The position numbers and the translations under genes are program-made. The notes beneath the pieces are model-generated. The model saw only the letters and a program-made list of their open reading frames with translations, was not told the origin of the DNA and did not search any database. Below, one piece after another: positions 28,019 through 36,520 of a stretch of 64,000 nt of DNA. Source of the DNA: Paraburkholderia caledonica NBRC 102488. Its GTDB lineage: Bacteria; Pseudomonadota; Gammaproteobacteria; Burkholderiales; Burkholderiaceae. Each line of letters opens with the position of its first letter. Position 1 is the first letter of the stretch. Location: positions 124,001 through 188,000 of the forward strand of contig NZ_BAYE01000012.1 of the NCBI RefSeq assembly GCF_000685095.1, read 5' to 3'.

Positions 28019-28663
28019 ATGCAAAACCTGATCGTTGCTGTCGTTGCCTACCTGATCGGTTCGGTGTCGTTCGCCGTGATCGTGAGCGCCGCGATGGGGC
28101 TCGACGACCCGCGCTCCTACGGCTCGGGCAACCCCGGTGCGACGAATGTGTTGCGCAGCGGCAGCAAGAAGGCCGCGATCCTGACGTTGATCGGCGACGC
28201 CTTCAAGGGCTGGCTGCCGGTGTGGTTCGTCGTGCATTTCGGCGCCCATTACGGGCTCGACGATACGTCGGTGGCGATTGCGTGCGTCGCCGTGTTTCTG
28301 GGCCACCTGTACCCGGTGTTCTTCCGCTTCAAGGGCGGCAAGGGCGTGGCAACGGCGGCCGGTGTGCTGCTCGCGATCAACCCGATCCTCGGTGTGGCGA
28401 CGTTGCTGACGTGGCTGATCGTGGCGTTCTTCACGCGCTATTCGTCGCTCGCCGCGTTGGCGGCGGCAGTATTCGCGCCGATCTTCGACGGCTTCCTGTT
28501 CGGGCCGCACATCATTGCGCTGGCCATCGTCGTGATGAGCTCGCTGCTCGTGTGGCGTCATCGCGGCAACATCGCCAAGCTGATGCGCGGCGAGGAAAGC
28601 CGCATCGGCGACAAGAAAAAGGCGGCTGCGGCCGCGAGCGCGGGGGCAGGCGAGGATCGTTGA
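28019..28663 (+). CDS. plsY: Glycerol-3-phosphate acyltransferase PlsY
   Basis: A 214-residue inner-membrane protein that acylates glycerol-3-phosphate from acyl-phosphate, the first step of phospholipid synthesis. The three cytoplasmic motifs are present: YGSGNPGATNVLR near residue 36, FKGGKGVATAAGV (about 103-115), and the HRGNIAKLMRGEE region near the end. About five hydrophobic helices are visible. A short Lys/Ala-rich tail follows. Confidence 0.95.
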   Translation: MQNLIVAVVAYLIGSVSFAVIVSAAMGLDDPRSYGSGNPGATNVLRSGSKKAAILTLIGDAFKGWLPVWFVVHFGAHYGLDDTSVAIACVAVFLGHLYPVFFRFKGGKGVATAAGVLLAINPILGVATLLTWLIVAFFTRYSSLAALAAAVFAPIFDGFLFGPHIIALAIVVMSSLLVWRHRGNIAKLMRGEESRIGDKKKAAAAASAGAGEDR

Positions 28664-28796
28664 GCGGCTGGGTTCCGGCCGCGTGCGGCTGCATGCTGCG
28701 GCCGCCATGCCTTTGGAACTGTTGCTTGCGTTTGCAATTGCGCTCGCCGCAGCAGGGCCCGTCATGGCTTACGCGCTGTAACGCTTGAGCAAACGC

Positions 28797-29282
28797 TCAG
28801 TCGCGGAAGTTGTTGAAGTCTAGCGGCGTGTCGGTCACATCCTTGCGCAGCATCGCAATCACGCTTTGCAAATCGTCGCGCTTTGTTCCGGTGACGCGAA
28901 CCGCGTCGCCCTGGATGCTCGCCTGAACCTTGATCTTGCTGTCTTTCACGAGTCGCACGATTTTCTTCGACAGATCGCCGGACACGCCTTTCTTGATCTT
29001 GATGACCTGCTTCACCTTGTCGCCGCCGATCTTCTCGATCTTGCCGTAGTCGAGAAAGCGTACGTCCACGTTGCGCTTCGCCATTTTCGACAGCAGCACG
29101 TCTTTCACCTGGCCGAGCTTGAAGTCATCGTCGGCGTAGGCGGTGATTTCGTTTTCCTTGTGTTCGACGCGCGCGTCGGACCCTTTGAAGTCGAAGCGGG
29201 TTGAGATTTCCTTGTTGGACTGCTCGATCGCGTTCTTGACTTCGATCATGTTCGCTTCGCAGACGACGTCAAACGATGGCAT
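28797..29282 (-). CDS. yajQ: YajQ family cyclic-di-GMP-binding protein
   Basis: A 161-residue small protein with two ferredoxin-like repeats. It opens with MPSFDVVCE and carries STRFDFKGSDARVE, the NVDVRFLDYG stretch, and VTGTKRDDLQSVIAMLR near the end. A Xanthomonas homologue binds cyclic di-GMP and nucleic acids. GGGAGA precedes ATG 29282, which rules out the upstream in-frame start. It is divergent from murB. Confidence 0.94.
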   Translation of the reverse strand: MPSFDVVCEANMIEVKNAIEQSNKEISTRFDFKGSDARVEHKENEITAYADDDFKLGQVKDVLLSKMAKRNVDVRFLDYGKIEKIGGDKVKQVIKIKKGVSGDLSKKIVRLVKDSKIKVQASIQGDAVRVTGTKRDDLQSVIAMLRKDVTDTPLDFNNFRD

Positions 29283-29345
29283 TGCATTCTCCCAATAGTG
29301 CGGCGGTGCGTGACGCAGCCGGTCGGCTCGTCGTGAGGCACTCGC

Positions 29346-29351
29346 TATAAT
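29346..29351 (+). promoter_or_regulatory. Candidate -10 element upstream of murB
   Basis: TATAAT is a perfect -10 hexamer 105 bases before the murB start, between it and divergent yajQ. No good -35 lies 16-18 bases further up, so the call rests on the -10 alone. Confidence 0.35.
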
Positions 29352-29455
29352 CACGGACCGGTGTCATTTTACCGACGCCGCCCCCATTTGCCTAAGGCCG
29401 CCGCGCGGCCGCAGCCCGAAGCCGTTTTGGCTCGTCGCCCGATAGTTCTCATCCA

Positions 29456-30502
29456 ATGTCTCACACCGATTCCGCCGAGTTCGTTGCCGGCTATCCGCTC
29501 AAGGCCCACAACACTTTCGGCTTCGATGTCCGCTCGCAGTGGGCTTGCCGCATTGAGCGCGAAGCGCAATTGCTCGCCGCGGTGCGCGATCCGCGCGCGG
29601 CCGGCTTGCCGCGTCTCGTGCTCGGCGGCGGCAGCAATGTCGTGCTGACAGGCGACTTCGCTGGACTGGTGTTGCTCGTGGCCTTGCGCGGGCGTCGGAT
29701 CGTGCGCGAAGACGCCGACGCCGTGTATGTCGAAGCGGCCGCGGGCGAACCGTGGCACGACTTCGTTGCGTGGACTCTCGCTCAAGGGCTACCCGGTCTC
29801 GAAAATCTTGCGCTGATTCCCGGGACGGTGGGCGCGGCGCCGATCCAGAACATCGGCGCGTACGGCCTCGAGATGTGCGAGCGCTTCGCGTCGCTGCGGG
29901 CCGTCGAGCTTGCGTCCGGTAAGACGGTCGAGTTCGATGCGCACGCTTGCGCGTTCGGCTACCGCGACAGCTTTTTCAAGCGCGAAGGGCGCGATCGTTT
30001 CGTGATCACGTCGGTCGTTTTCCGTTTGCCGAAGGCGTGGCAACCGCGCGCGGGTTATGCGGACCTGGCGCGTGAACTCGCCGCGAACGGCTATGCCGCC
30101 AATGGCGGGCAGCCCGACGCGCAGGCGATCTTCGACGCCGTCGTCGCTGTGCGGCGCGCCAAATTGCCCGATCCGCTTGAACTGGGTAACGCGGGGAGCT
30201 TCTTCAAGAATCCGGTGATAGACGCCGCGCAGTTCGAAGCGCTGAAAAGCCGCGAGCCGGACGTGATTTCGTACGCGCAGCCCGATGGAAGCGTGAAACT
30301 TGCGGCAGGCTGGCTGATCGACCGTTGCGGGTGGAAGGGCCGTGCGCTGGGCGCCGCCGGCGTTCACGAGCGCCAGGCGCTGGTGCTGGTCAATCGTGGC
30401 GGTGCGAGCGGGGCTGATGTGCTGGCGCTTGCACGAGCAATTCAACGCGATGTGCAGGCGAGATTTGGCGTCGAACTGGAAGCCGAGCCCGTTTGCGTGT
30501 GA
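29456..30502 (+). CDS. murB: UDP-N-acetylenolpyruvoylglucosamine reductase
   Basis: A 348-residue FAD enzyme that makes UDP-MurNAc for peptidoglycan. FAD-binding motifs are LVLGGGSNVVLTGDF and PGTVGAAPIQNIGAYG. The catalytic Ser is in GNAGSFFKNP. The length and the long C-terminal domain match type I MurB as in E. coli (342 residues). It stands alone and ends before a strong terminator shared with argG. Confidence 0.95.
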   Translation: MSHTDSAEFVAGYPLKAHNTFGFDVRSQWACRIEREAQLLAAVRDPRAAGLPRLVLGGGSNVVLTGDFAGLVLLVALRGRRIVREDADAVYVEAAAGEPWHDFVAWTLAQGLPGLENLALIPGTVGAAPIQNIGAYGLEMCERFASLRAVELASGKTVEFDAHACAFGYRDSFFKREGRDRFVITSVVFRLPKAWQPRAGYADLARELAANGYAANGGQPDAQAIFDAVVAVRRAKLPDPLELGNAGSFFKNPVIDAAQFEALKSREPDVISYAQPDGSVKLAAGWLIDRCGWKGRALGAAGVHERQALVLVNRGGASGADVLALARAIQRDVQARFGVELEAEPVCV

Positions 30503-30586
30503 TTACAGGCGGCGCGTCGCCGAACCTAAGTGGCCGCCGTGAGCCGGTCTGACAAGCCGCTGACTGTCTGACGGTAAGGAAAAAAT

Positions 30587-30622
30587 AAAGGCGCCGGGGC
30601 TTTTTGGCCCCGGCGCCTTTTT
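30587..30622. terminator. Bidirectional rho-independent terminator
   Basis: A perfect 14-base stem (30587-30600 with 30607-30620; core GGCGCCGGGGC) with a TTTTTG loop is followed by T residues and preceded by an A-rich run. It lies between convergent murB and argG. Confidence 0.92.
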
Positions 30623-30776
30623 GTATGCCTGCGTTGCGGCGTCAGCCGCGCTTTCGGCGCATCACGCGTCGGTCGCGGCTCAGGTCGTCGCCGTCCGCTA
30701 CCGTGCGCCGCGCCGAGTGCATGTGTCGGCGCAGAACTTCACACGGCGCGAAGTGGCCCTCGCCGAAGCTTCTGGC

Positions 30777-32003
30777 TTAGCCACGCTGACGGCGGGCGTT
30801 CTCCGCGATGCGCATACGCAAAGCGTTCAGCTTGATGAAGCCGCCGGCGTCGGCCTGGTTGTAGGCGCCGCCGTCGTCGTCGAACGTTGCAATGGTCTTG
30901 TCGAACAGCGTTTCCTTGGAATCGCGAGCGACCACCGACACGCTGCCCTTGTACAGCTTCACGCGCACCCAGCCGTTGACTTTCTCCTGCGTGTGGTCGA
31001 TCAGCACCTGAATCGCGCGACGCTCCGGGCTCCACCAGTAGCCGTTATAAATCAGCGACGCGTAGCGGGCCATCAGATCGTCTTTCAGGTGCGCGACTTC
31101 ACGGTCGAGCGTAATCGACTCGATGCCGCGGTGCGCCTTCAACATGATCGTGCCGCCCGGCGTTTCATAGCAGCCGCGCGACTTCATGCCTACATAGCGG
31201 TTTTCCACCAGGTCGAGACGGCCGATGCCGTGCTTGCCGCCAAGACGGTTCAACTCGGTGAGCATTTCCGCTGCCGAGAGGCGCTTGCCGTTCAGCGCGA
31301 CCGGGTCGCCGTGCTCGTATTCGATATCGACGTATTCGGCCTGATCCGGCGCCTGTTCGGGCGACACGGTCCAACGCCACATGTCGGCTTCGGCTTCCGC
31401 TTTCGGGTCTTCCAGATGACGGCCTTCGAACGAGATGTGCAACAGGTTCGCGTCCATCGAATACGGCGCGCCGCCTTGCTTGTGCTTCATCTCGATCGGA
31501 ATGCCAGCTTTTTCCGCATAGGCGAGCAGCTTTTCGCGTGACAACAGATCCCATTCACGCCACGGCGCGATCACCTTGATGCCCGGCTCGAGCGCGTAAT
31601 AGCCAAGTTCGAACCGAACCTGGTCGTTGCCCTTTCCAGTTGCGCCGTGCGACACCGCCTCCGCGCCGGTAGCGCGCGCGATTTCGATCTGACGCTTGGC
31701 AATCAGCGGACGCGCGATCGACGTGCCCAGCAGGTACTCGCCTTCGTAAATCGTGTTGGCGCGGAACATCGGGAACACGAAGTCGCGCACGAATTCTTCG
31801 CGCAGGTCTTCAATGAAGATGTTTTCCTGCTTGATGCCGAGTTGCAGTGCCTTCTTGCGCGCCGGTTCCAGCTCCTCGCCCTGGCCGATGTCGGCCGTGA
31901 ACGTGACGACTTCGGCGTCGTAGTTGTCCTGCAACCACTTCAGGATGACGGAGGTGTCGAGGCCGCCCGAATAGGCGAGCACGACTTTCTTGATATCGCT
32001 CAT
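30777..32003 (-). CDS. argG: Argininosuccinate synthase
   Basis: A 408-residue enzyme joining citrulline and aspartate with ATP, the seventh step of arginine synthesis. The PP-loop is LAYSGGLDTSV (residues 9-19). ATGKGNDQVRFE, PWREWDLLSREK and ENRYVGMKSRGCYETPGG are conserved. It follows argF on the same strand with a 271-base gap, and the two enzymes act in sequence. Confidence 0.97.
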   Translation of the reverse strand: MSDIKKVVLAYSGGLDTSVILKWLQDNYDAEVVTFTADIGQGEELEPARKKALQLGIKQENIFIEDLREEFVRDFVFPMFRANTIYEGEYLLGTSIARPLIAKRQIEIARATGAEAVSHGATGKGNDQVRFELGYYALEPGIKVIAPWREWDLLSREKLLAYAEKAGIPIEMKHKQGGAPYSMDANLLHISFEGRHLEDPKAEAEADMWRWTVSPEQAPDQAEYVDIEYEHGDPVALNGKRLSAAEMLTELNRLGGKHGIGRLDLVENRYVGMKSRGCYETPGGTIMLKAHRGIESITLDREVAHLKDDLMARYASLIYNGYWWSPERRAIQVLIDHTQEKVNGWVRVKLYKGSVSVVARDSKETLFDKTIATFDDDGGAYNQADAGGFIKLNALRMRIAENARRQRG

Positions 32004-32274
32004 GGTGAACTCGTAGCTGGAAAAAGCGGGAAAACAAGGCGCGCCGGCGGGTCCCGGAGCGCGGAAAACAACTATTTTGACACTAAACGGCAGTGTGGCC
32101 GCATTTTGCGGCTTCTGCGACCGGGTGACGGCGCATTTGCGCGCTCACTTGCGGCCCGATTGTCGACTGGAAGTGCAGCGGCGCATTGGGTGCTGTGCGA
32201 GGCCCCGGCGCCGATGCCTTGCCGCTCAGTCGACGCCCGGCCGCGCCTCACGCAGTGGCTGCAAAGCGGTCGGC

Positions 32275-33204
32275 TCAGTGATTGAGCTTGCCCAGCAGCA
32301 GATATTCCATCAACGCCTTCTGCACGTGGAGACGGTTTTCGGCCTCGTCCCACACGACGCTTTGCGGGCCGTCGATCACTTCCGCGCTCACCTCTTCGCC
32401 GCGGTGGGCTGGCAGGCAGTGCATGAAGAGGGCGTCCGCATTGGCGCGCGACATCATCTCCGCGTCGACGCACCAGTCGGCAAAGGCCTTCTTGCGCGCT
32501 TCGTTTTCCGCTTCGAAGCCCATGCTGGTCCACACGTCGGTGGTGACGAGATCGGCGCCTGCACAAGCTTCGTTCGGATCGTCGAACTCCTCGAAGAACG
32601 GCGCGCTCTCCGCTGCGACCAACGCGCGGTCGAGCTTGTAGCCTGGCGGCGTGGACAGGCGCAGCCTGAAGCCGAGAATCTGCGCGGCTTCAATCCATGT
32701 GTACAGCATGTTATTGGCGTCCCCGACCCACGCAACCGCTTTTCCGCGAATCGGACCGCGATGCTCGAAGTACGTGAAAATGTCGGCCAGCACCTGGCAC
32801 GGGTGATACTCGTTTGTGAGGCCGTTGATGACCGGCACGCGCGAATTTTCGGCAAAGCGCTGAATAATGTCCTGTCCGAAGGTGCGGATCATGATGATGT
32901 CGACCATGCGCGAGATCACCTGCGCTGCGTCTTCGATCGGTTCGCCGCGACCCAATTGCGTGTCGCGCGTGCTCATGAAGACGGCATGGCCGCCCAACTG
33001 GAAAATACCGGCTTCGAACGAGAGGCGTGTGCGCGTCGAATTCTTTTCGAAGATCATCGCCAGCGTGCGGTCGTGCAGCGGATGGTAAGTCTCGTAGTTC
33101 TTGAACTTGCGCTTCAGAATTCGCGCGCGCTCCAGCACGTACTCGTAGTCGTCTAGCGAGAAATCCTTGAACTGCAGATAGTGGCGAATTTTCTTGGCGG
33201 TCAT
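32275..33204 (-). CDS. argF: Ornithine carbamoyltransferase
   Basis: A 309-residue transferase making citrulline from ornithine and carbamoyl phosphate. The carbamoyl-phosphate motif STRTRLSFE lies near 55-63, GLTNEYHPCQVLADI is the central motif, and FMHCLPAHRGEEV is the ornithine-binding SMG/HCLP-type region. It precedes argG; both act in arginine synthesis. Confidence 0.97.
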   Translation of the reverse strand: MTAKKIRHYLQFKDFSLDDYEYVLERARILKRKFKNYETYHPLHDRTLAMIFEKNSTRTRLSFEAGIFQLGGHAVFMSTRDTQLGRGEPIEDAAQVISRMVDIIMIRTFGQDIIQRFAENSRVPVINGLTNEYHPCQVLADIFTYFEHRGPIRGKAVAWVGDANNMLYTWIEAAQILGFRLRLSTPPGYKLDRALVAAESAPFFEEFDDPNEACAGADLVTTDVWTSMGFEAENEARKKAFADWCVDAEMMSRANADALFMHCLPAHRGEEVSAEVIDGPQSVVWDEAENRLHVQKALMEYLLLGKLNH

Positions 33205-33652
33205 GAAACAAATACGGCGGTCTCACCCGGCAGGATTGCCGGACGGCGCCGCCGTCGTTATGTGGTAACTCAATGCAGCATAAAGGATTTCGCCTCATTT
33301 GACGAGTCGGCGAAAAGGCCGGAAAAGCGCTTTGAAAGCCTCGTTGTGCGGTCGAACCGAGCTTGTGTGCAGTGCGGAAAAAGGCCTGCTGCGCTATAAT
33401 CTGCGGGTTATTCCAAGGCCCAGCAGGCCGGTGCTTCGCTTCGGCGGGGGCACGGCTCGTATGGCTCGCGCGGTTCGGAAGGGCAGTTCGCGGTGCGCCG
33501 TCTCCACGTGCGTCACAGCGGCTCAGCCCGCCTCACGGTCTCCGTCGGCGCGGCGCTCTGGAGCGGCTCACACGCGACGCTCAGGGTTTCGAAATCCGTT
33601 TTATCGCTTGCTGTCGCCGTCGTCCGCTGGGCAGTCACACAGGTATTCCTAC
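33205..33652. other. Intergenic region between argF and the DUF3579 gene
   Basis: A 448-base divergent spacer with no supported gene. A consensus -10 (TATAAT, 33395-33400) on the plus strand would give a leader of about 245 bases before the DUF3579 start. No convincing -35 precedes it. The open frames here lack any recognisable protein. Confidence 0.5.
33395..33400 (+). promoter_or_regulatory. Candidate -10 element for the DUF3579 gene
   Basis: A perfect TATAAT hexamer in an otherwise GC-rich spacer. The hexamer 17 bases upstream (GTGCGG) is a poor -35, so this is tentative. Confidence 0.35.
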
Positions 33653-34000
33653 ATGGCCGAAGCAGCTCCAACCGAATATTTCATTCAGGGCATCACGTCG
33701 ACGGGAAAGAAATTCCGGCCGAGCGACTGGTCGGAGCGGCTCGCGGGTGTGATGTCATCTTTCGGGCCGGGTGCGCGGAGAGGTCCGCACGCCTACATGC
33801 AGTACTCGGTGTACGTCCGGCCAACCATGATTGGCGACCTCAAGTGCGTGATTCTCGATTCGCGCTTGCGGGACATCGAGCCGATGGCGTTCGACTTCGT
33901 CATGAACTTCGCGAAAGACAACGACCTTGTGGTGACCGAAGCGTGCGAACTCGAACTCGAGCATGCTCCGCCGCCGCAAGCTAAACGACACATCATTTAA
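33653..34000 (+). CDS. DUF3579 domain-containing protein
   Basis: A 115-residue small cytosolic protein. It begins MAEAAPTEYFIQGITSTGKKFRPSDW, contains MQYSVYVRPTMIGDLKCV and DPxx-like DIEPMAFDFVMNFAKDN, and ends in a short basic tail. The family is found mainly in betaproteobacteria and has no known function. The frame runs open to 33299 but only the last part is family-like. It is flanked by argF and rpsT and ends before a hairpin terminator. Confidence 0.85.
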   Translation: MAEAAPTEYFIQGITSTGKKFRPSDWSERLAGVMSSFGPGARRGPHAYMQYSVYVRPTMIGDLKCVILDSRLRDIEPMAFDFVMNFAKDNDLVVTEACELELEHAPPPQAKRHII

Positions 34001-34027
34001 GGCGCGCTGCGCTGGACTTTCAGAATG

Positions 34028-34057
34028 AAAAAAACCCGCTGATCGCGGGTTTTTTTG
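34028..34057 (+). terminator. Rho-independent terminator after the DUF3579 gene
   Basis: Stem AAAACCCGC/GCGGGTTTT with a TGATC loop (34040-34044), followed by a seven-T run. The A-run on the left means it could also work on the minus strand, behind rpsT. Confidence 0.88.
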
Positions 34058-34110
34058 TGCCGGCGTGGCGGCGGATCGGCGAGCCACTTCTCAAGTCTTA
34101 CGCAGAAAAC

Positions 34111-34136
34111 AAAAAAGCCCGCCAAAGCGGGCTTTC
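34111..34136 (-). terminator. Terminator behind rpsT
   Basis: Read on the minus strand, the hairpin AGCCCGC TTTGG GCGGGCT (34116-34133) is followed by a T-run (complement of the A-run 34111-34116). It ends rpsT transcripts. Confidence 0.82.
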
Positions 34137-34158
34137 ATGCGCAGCGGAAACAGGAGGC

Positions 34159-34176
34159 AGCCCGCCGAAGCGGGCT
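34159..34176 (-). terminator. First hairpin behind rpsT, near-copy of the terminator stem
   Basis: The sequence AGCCCGCCGAAGCGGGCT forms a seven-base stem nine bases after the rpsT stop. It differs by one base from the terminator hairpin 43 bases further on, but lacks a T-run. It may protect the mRNA 3' end or act as a second stop. Confidence 0.5.
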
Positions 34177-34184
34177 GACCGGAA

Positions 34185-34463
34185 TTACTGTGCTGCGGAC
34201 GCCTGCAGACCCTTGATGGCTGCGGCGAGGCGGCTCTTATGGCGAGCTGCCTTGTTTTTGTGAACGATTTTCTTGTCGGCGATGATGTCGATGGTCTTCG
34301 ACGATGCCTGGAAGATTTCAGCGGCCTTAGCCTTGTCGCCGGCGTCGATCGCCTTGCGCACTGCCTTGATAGCCGTGCGGAACTTCGAGCGCAGTGCCGA
34401 GTTGTGCGAGTTTGCCTTGGCGGCCTGGCGGGCGCGCTTGCGTGCTTGTGCGGAGTTAGCCAT
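34185..34463 (-). CDS. rpsT: 30S ribosomal protein S20
   Basis: A 92-residue, Lys/Arg/Ala-rich protein that binds 16S rRNA. It starts MANSAQARKRARQAAK and contains SALRSKFRTAIKAVRKAI and HKNKAARHKSRLAAAI, as expected for S20. AGGAACCGTC precedes the ATG. It is monocistronic, divergent from murJ, with a strong promoter about 245 bases upstream. Confidence 0.97.
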   Translation of the reverse strand: MANSAQARKRARQAAKANSHNSALRSKFRTAIKAVRKAIDAGDKAKAAEIFQASSKTIDIIADKKIVHKNKAARHKSRLAAAIKGLQASAAQ

Positions 34464-34715
34464 GACGGTTCCTTATCCTGTTCCTGTTTCCAGTACCTGA
34501 CCTTCAAGTGGTGAGGCGCTGCTTTTAGATCCGAACTCTTGGAAGCGATTGCCCAAGAGCGCAAAAGTGTCGAAAAACGATCGAACTACGCGAAGGCGGG
34601 CCCGTGTTTGCGGCGCCATGTTCCGGCGTATTGCAGACCGGCGGCAGGCAACCTGGTGCCAGCCTCAGCCCTATCCGGAAGCCGTCCGAGAACTGAGCGA
34701 GCTTCGAAACCGGCG

Positions 34716-34745
34716 ATTATAGCAACAAAATCATGGGCGTGGCAA
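34716..34745 (-). promoter_or_regulatory. rpsT: Sigma-70 promoter of rpsT
   Basis: On the minus strand TTGCCA (34745-34740) and TATAAT (34721-34716) are separated by 18 bases, a near-consensus sigma-70 promoter pointing at rpsT. High ribosomal-protein expression fits. Confidence 0.65.
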
Positions 34746-34949
34746 CGGGAATGCGCTGCCGGCGTGCCGCGTCTGGTCGACGGGAATCTCCTCACCTGAG
34801 GGGCCAACGCTGTCCGCGGACGCAAGTCATCTTCAACCGTCCGTGCGCGAGGCAACAAAAACGACGCAATTCGCCAACGCGCCGCGAACGTCTGCCGGGT
34901 AAATCGGTCCGAATCGCTTCCGGCTCGTCGTCCGCATCTGCGTCACCTT

Positions 34950-34955
34950 TATAAT
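34950..34955 (+). promoter_or_regulatory. murJ: Candidate -10 element for murJ with a very short leader
   Basis: A perfect TATAAT ends nine bases before the murJ ATG, so initiation about seven bases downstream would give an almost leaderless mRNA. No good -35 is visible. Confidence 0.3.
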
Positions 34956-34964
34956 AAGCGCCCC

Positions 34965-36515
34965 ATGAATCTATTCCGAGCCCTGCTGACGGTCAGCGGC
35001 TTCACGCTGTTGTCGCGCGTGACCGGACTGGCCCGCGAAACGCTGATCGCCCGCGCGTTCGGCGCCAGTCAATACACCGACGCGTTTTACGTCGCCTTCC
35101 GAATTCCGAATCTGCTGCGCCGCATTTCCGCGGAAGGCGCATTCTCCCAGGCCTTCGTGCCGATCCTCGCCGAGTTCAAAAACCAGCAGGGGCACGACGC
35201 CACCAAGGCGCTCGTCGACGCCACTTCGACGGTGCTCGCCTGGGCTCTCGCGGTGCTGTCGCTGATCGGCGTCCTGGGCGCGTCGGGCGTGGTGTTCGTG
35301 GTTGCCTCGGGTCTCGCCCACGAAGGCCAGGCCTACGCGCTCGCGGTCACGATGACCCGCATCATGTTCCCGTACATCATCTTCATTTCGCTCACGTCTC
35401 TCGCGTCGAGCGTTCTGAACACGTACAAGAACTTTTCGCTGCCCGCGTTCGCGCCGGTTTTGCTCAACGTCGCGTTCATCGTCGCCGCGGTGTTCTTTGC
35501 GCCGCGAATGCACACGCCGGTCTATGCGCTCGCGTGGGCCGTGATCGTGGGCGGCCTGTTGCAGTTCCTCGTGCAACTGCCGGGTCTGAAGAAGATCGAC
35601 ATGGTGCCGCGCATCGGCCTCAATCCGGTTCGCGCGCTCGCGCATCGCGGCGTGAAGCGCGTGCTTTCGAAGATGGTGCCGGCTATGTTCGCCGTGTCCG
35701 TCGCGCAAATCAGCCTCATCATCAACACGAACATCGCGTCGCGCATCGGGCCGGGCGCTGTGTCGTGGATCAACTACGCCGACCGGCTGATGGAGTTCCC
35801 GACCGCGTTGCTCGGGGTGGCGCTTGGCACGATCCTGCTGCCGAGTCTCTCGAAGGCGCATGTCGACGCCGACCCTCACGAATATTCGTCGCTGCTCGAC
35901 TGGGGCTTGCGCGTCACGTTCCTGCTGGCCGCGCCAAGCGCAGTCGCGCTCTTCTTTTTCGCCGAGCCGTTGACGGCCACGCTGTTTCACTATGGCAAGT
36001 TCGACGGCCACTCGGTCGTCATGGTGGGGCGTGCGCTCGCCGCCTACGGCGTCGGCCTGATTGGCCTGATTCTGATCAAGATTCTCGCCCCGGGCTTTTA
36101 CGCGAAGCAGGACATCAAGACGCCGGTGAAAATCGGCATCGGCGTGCTCGTCCTCACGCAGTTGAGCAACTACGTGTTCGTGCCGATCTTCGCGCATGCG
36201 GGGCTCACGCTGAGTGTCGGGCTCGGGGCTTGCGGCAACGCGCTGTTGCTGTTTCTCGGGTTGCGCAAGCGCGGTATCTATACGCCGTCGAGCGGCTGGC
36301 TCAAGTTTTTCGTGCAGTTGCTTGGTGCGTGCCTCGTGCTGGCCGGCCTGATGCATTGGCTCGCTCAGAGCTTCGACTGGATCGGCATGCATGACCGGCC
36401 GATTGACCGTATCGCGCTGCTGGGCGCCTGCCTCGTGCTGTTCGCCGCGCTATATTTCGGTATGCTTTGGCTGATGGGCTTCAAATACGCGTATTTCAAA
36501 AGGCGAGTGAAGTGA
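34965..36515 (+). CDS. murJ: Lipid II flippase MurJ
   Basis: A 516-residue MOP-superfamily membrane protein with about fourteen helices. The N-terminus MNLFRALLTVSGFTLLSRV TGLARE is typical, as are NLLRRISAEGAFSQAFVP and the central NTNIASRIGPGAVSWINYADR. It flips lipid II across the inner membrane. No Shine-Dalgarno is evident before the ATG. A gene of the SirB1 family follows within six bases of the stop. Confidence 0.96.
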   Translation: MNLFRALLTVSGFTLLSRVTGLARETLIARAFGASQYTDAFYVAFRIPNLLRRISAEGAFSQAFVPILAEFKNQQGHDATKALVDATSTVLAWALAVLSLIGVLGASGVVFVVASGLAHEGQAYALAVTMTRIMFPYIIFISLTSLASSVLNTYKNFSLPAFAPVLLNVAFIVAAVFFAPRMHTPVYALAWAVIVGGLLQFLVQLPGLKKIDMVPRIGLNPVRALAHRGVKRVLSKMVPAMFAVSVAQISLIINTNIASRIGPGAVSWINYADRLMEFPTALLGVALGTILLPSLSKAHVDADPHEYSSLLDWGLRVTFLLAAPSAVALFFFAEPLTATLFHYGKFDGHSVVMVGRALAAYGVGLIGLILIKILAPGFYAKQDIKTPVKIGIGVLVLTQLSNYVFVPIFAHAGLTLSVGLGACGNALLLFLGLRKRGIYTPSSGWLKFFVQLLGACLVLAGLMHWLAQSFDWIGMHDRPIDRIALLGACLVLFAALYFGMLWLMGFKYAYFKRRVK

Positions 36516-36520
36516 TTACG

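Larger units (their letters stand above)
34464..34964. other. Divergent intergenic region rpsT/murJ
   Basis: A 501-base spacer holding the rpsT promoter (34716-34745, minus) and a TATAAT (34950-34955, plus) only nine bases before the murJ ATG. No supported gene lies here. The rpsT leader would be about 245 bases long. Confidence 0.6.

Noticed and set aside
34971..36392. 473-residue open frame antisense to murJ
   Set aside because: It lies fully opposite murJ and has an Arg/His/Glu-rich composition with no fold, as expected for a shadow frame in high-GC DNA.
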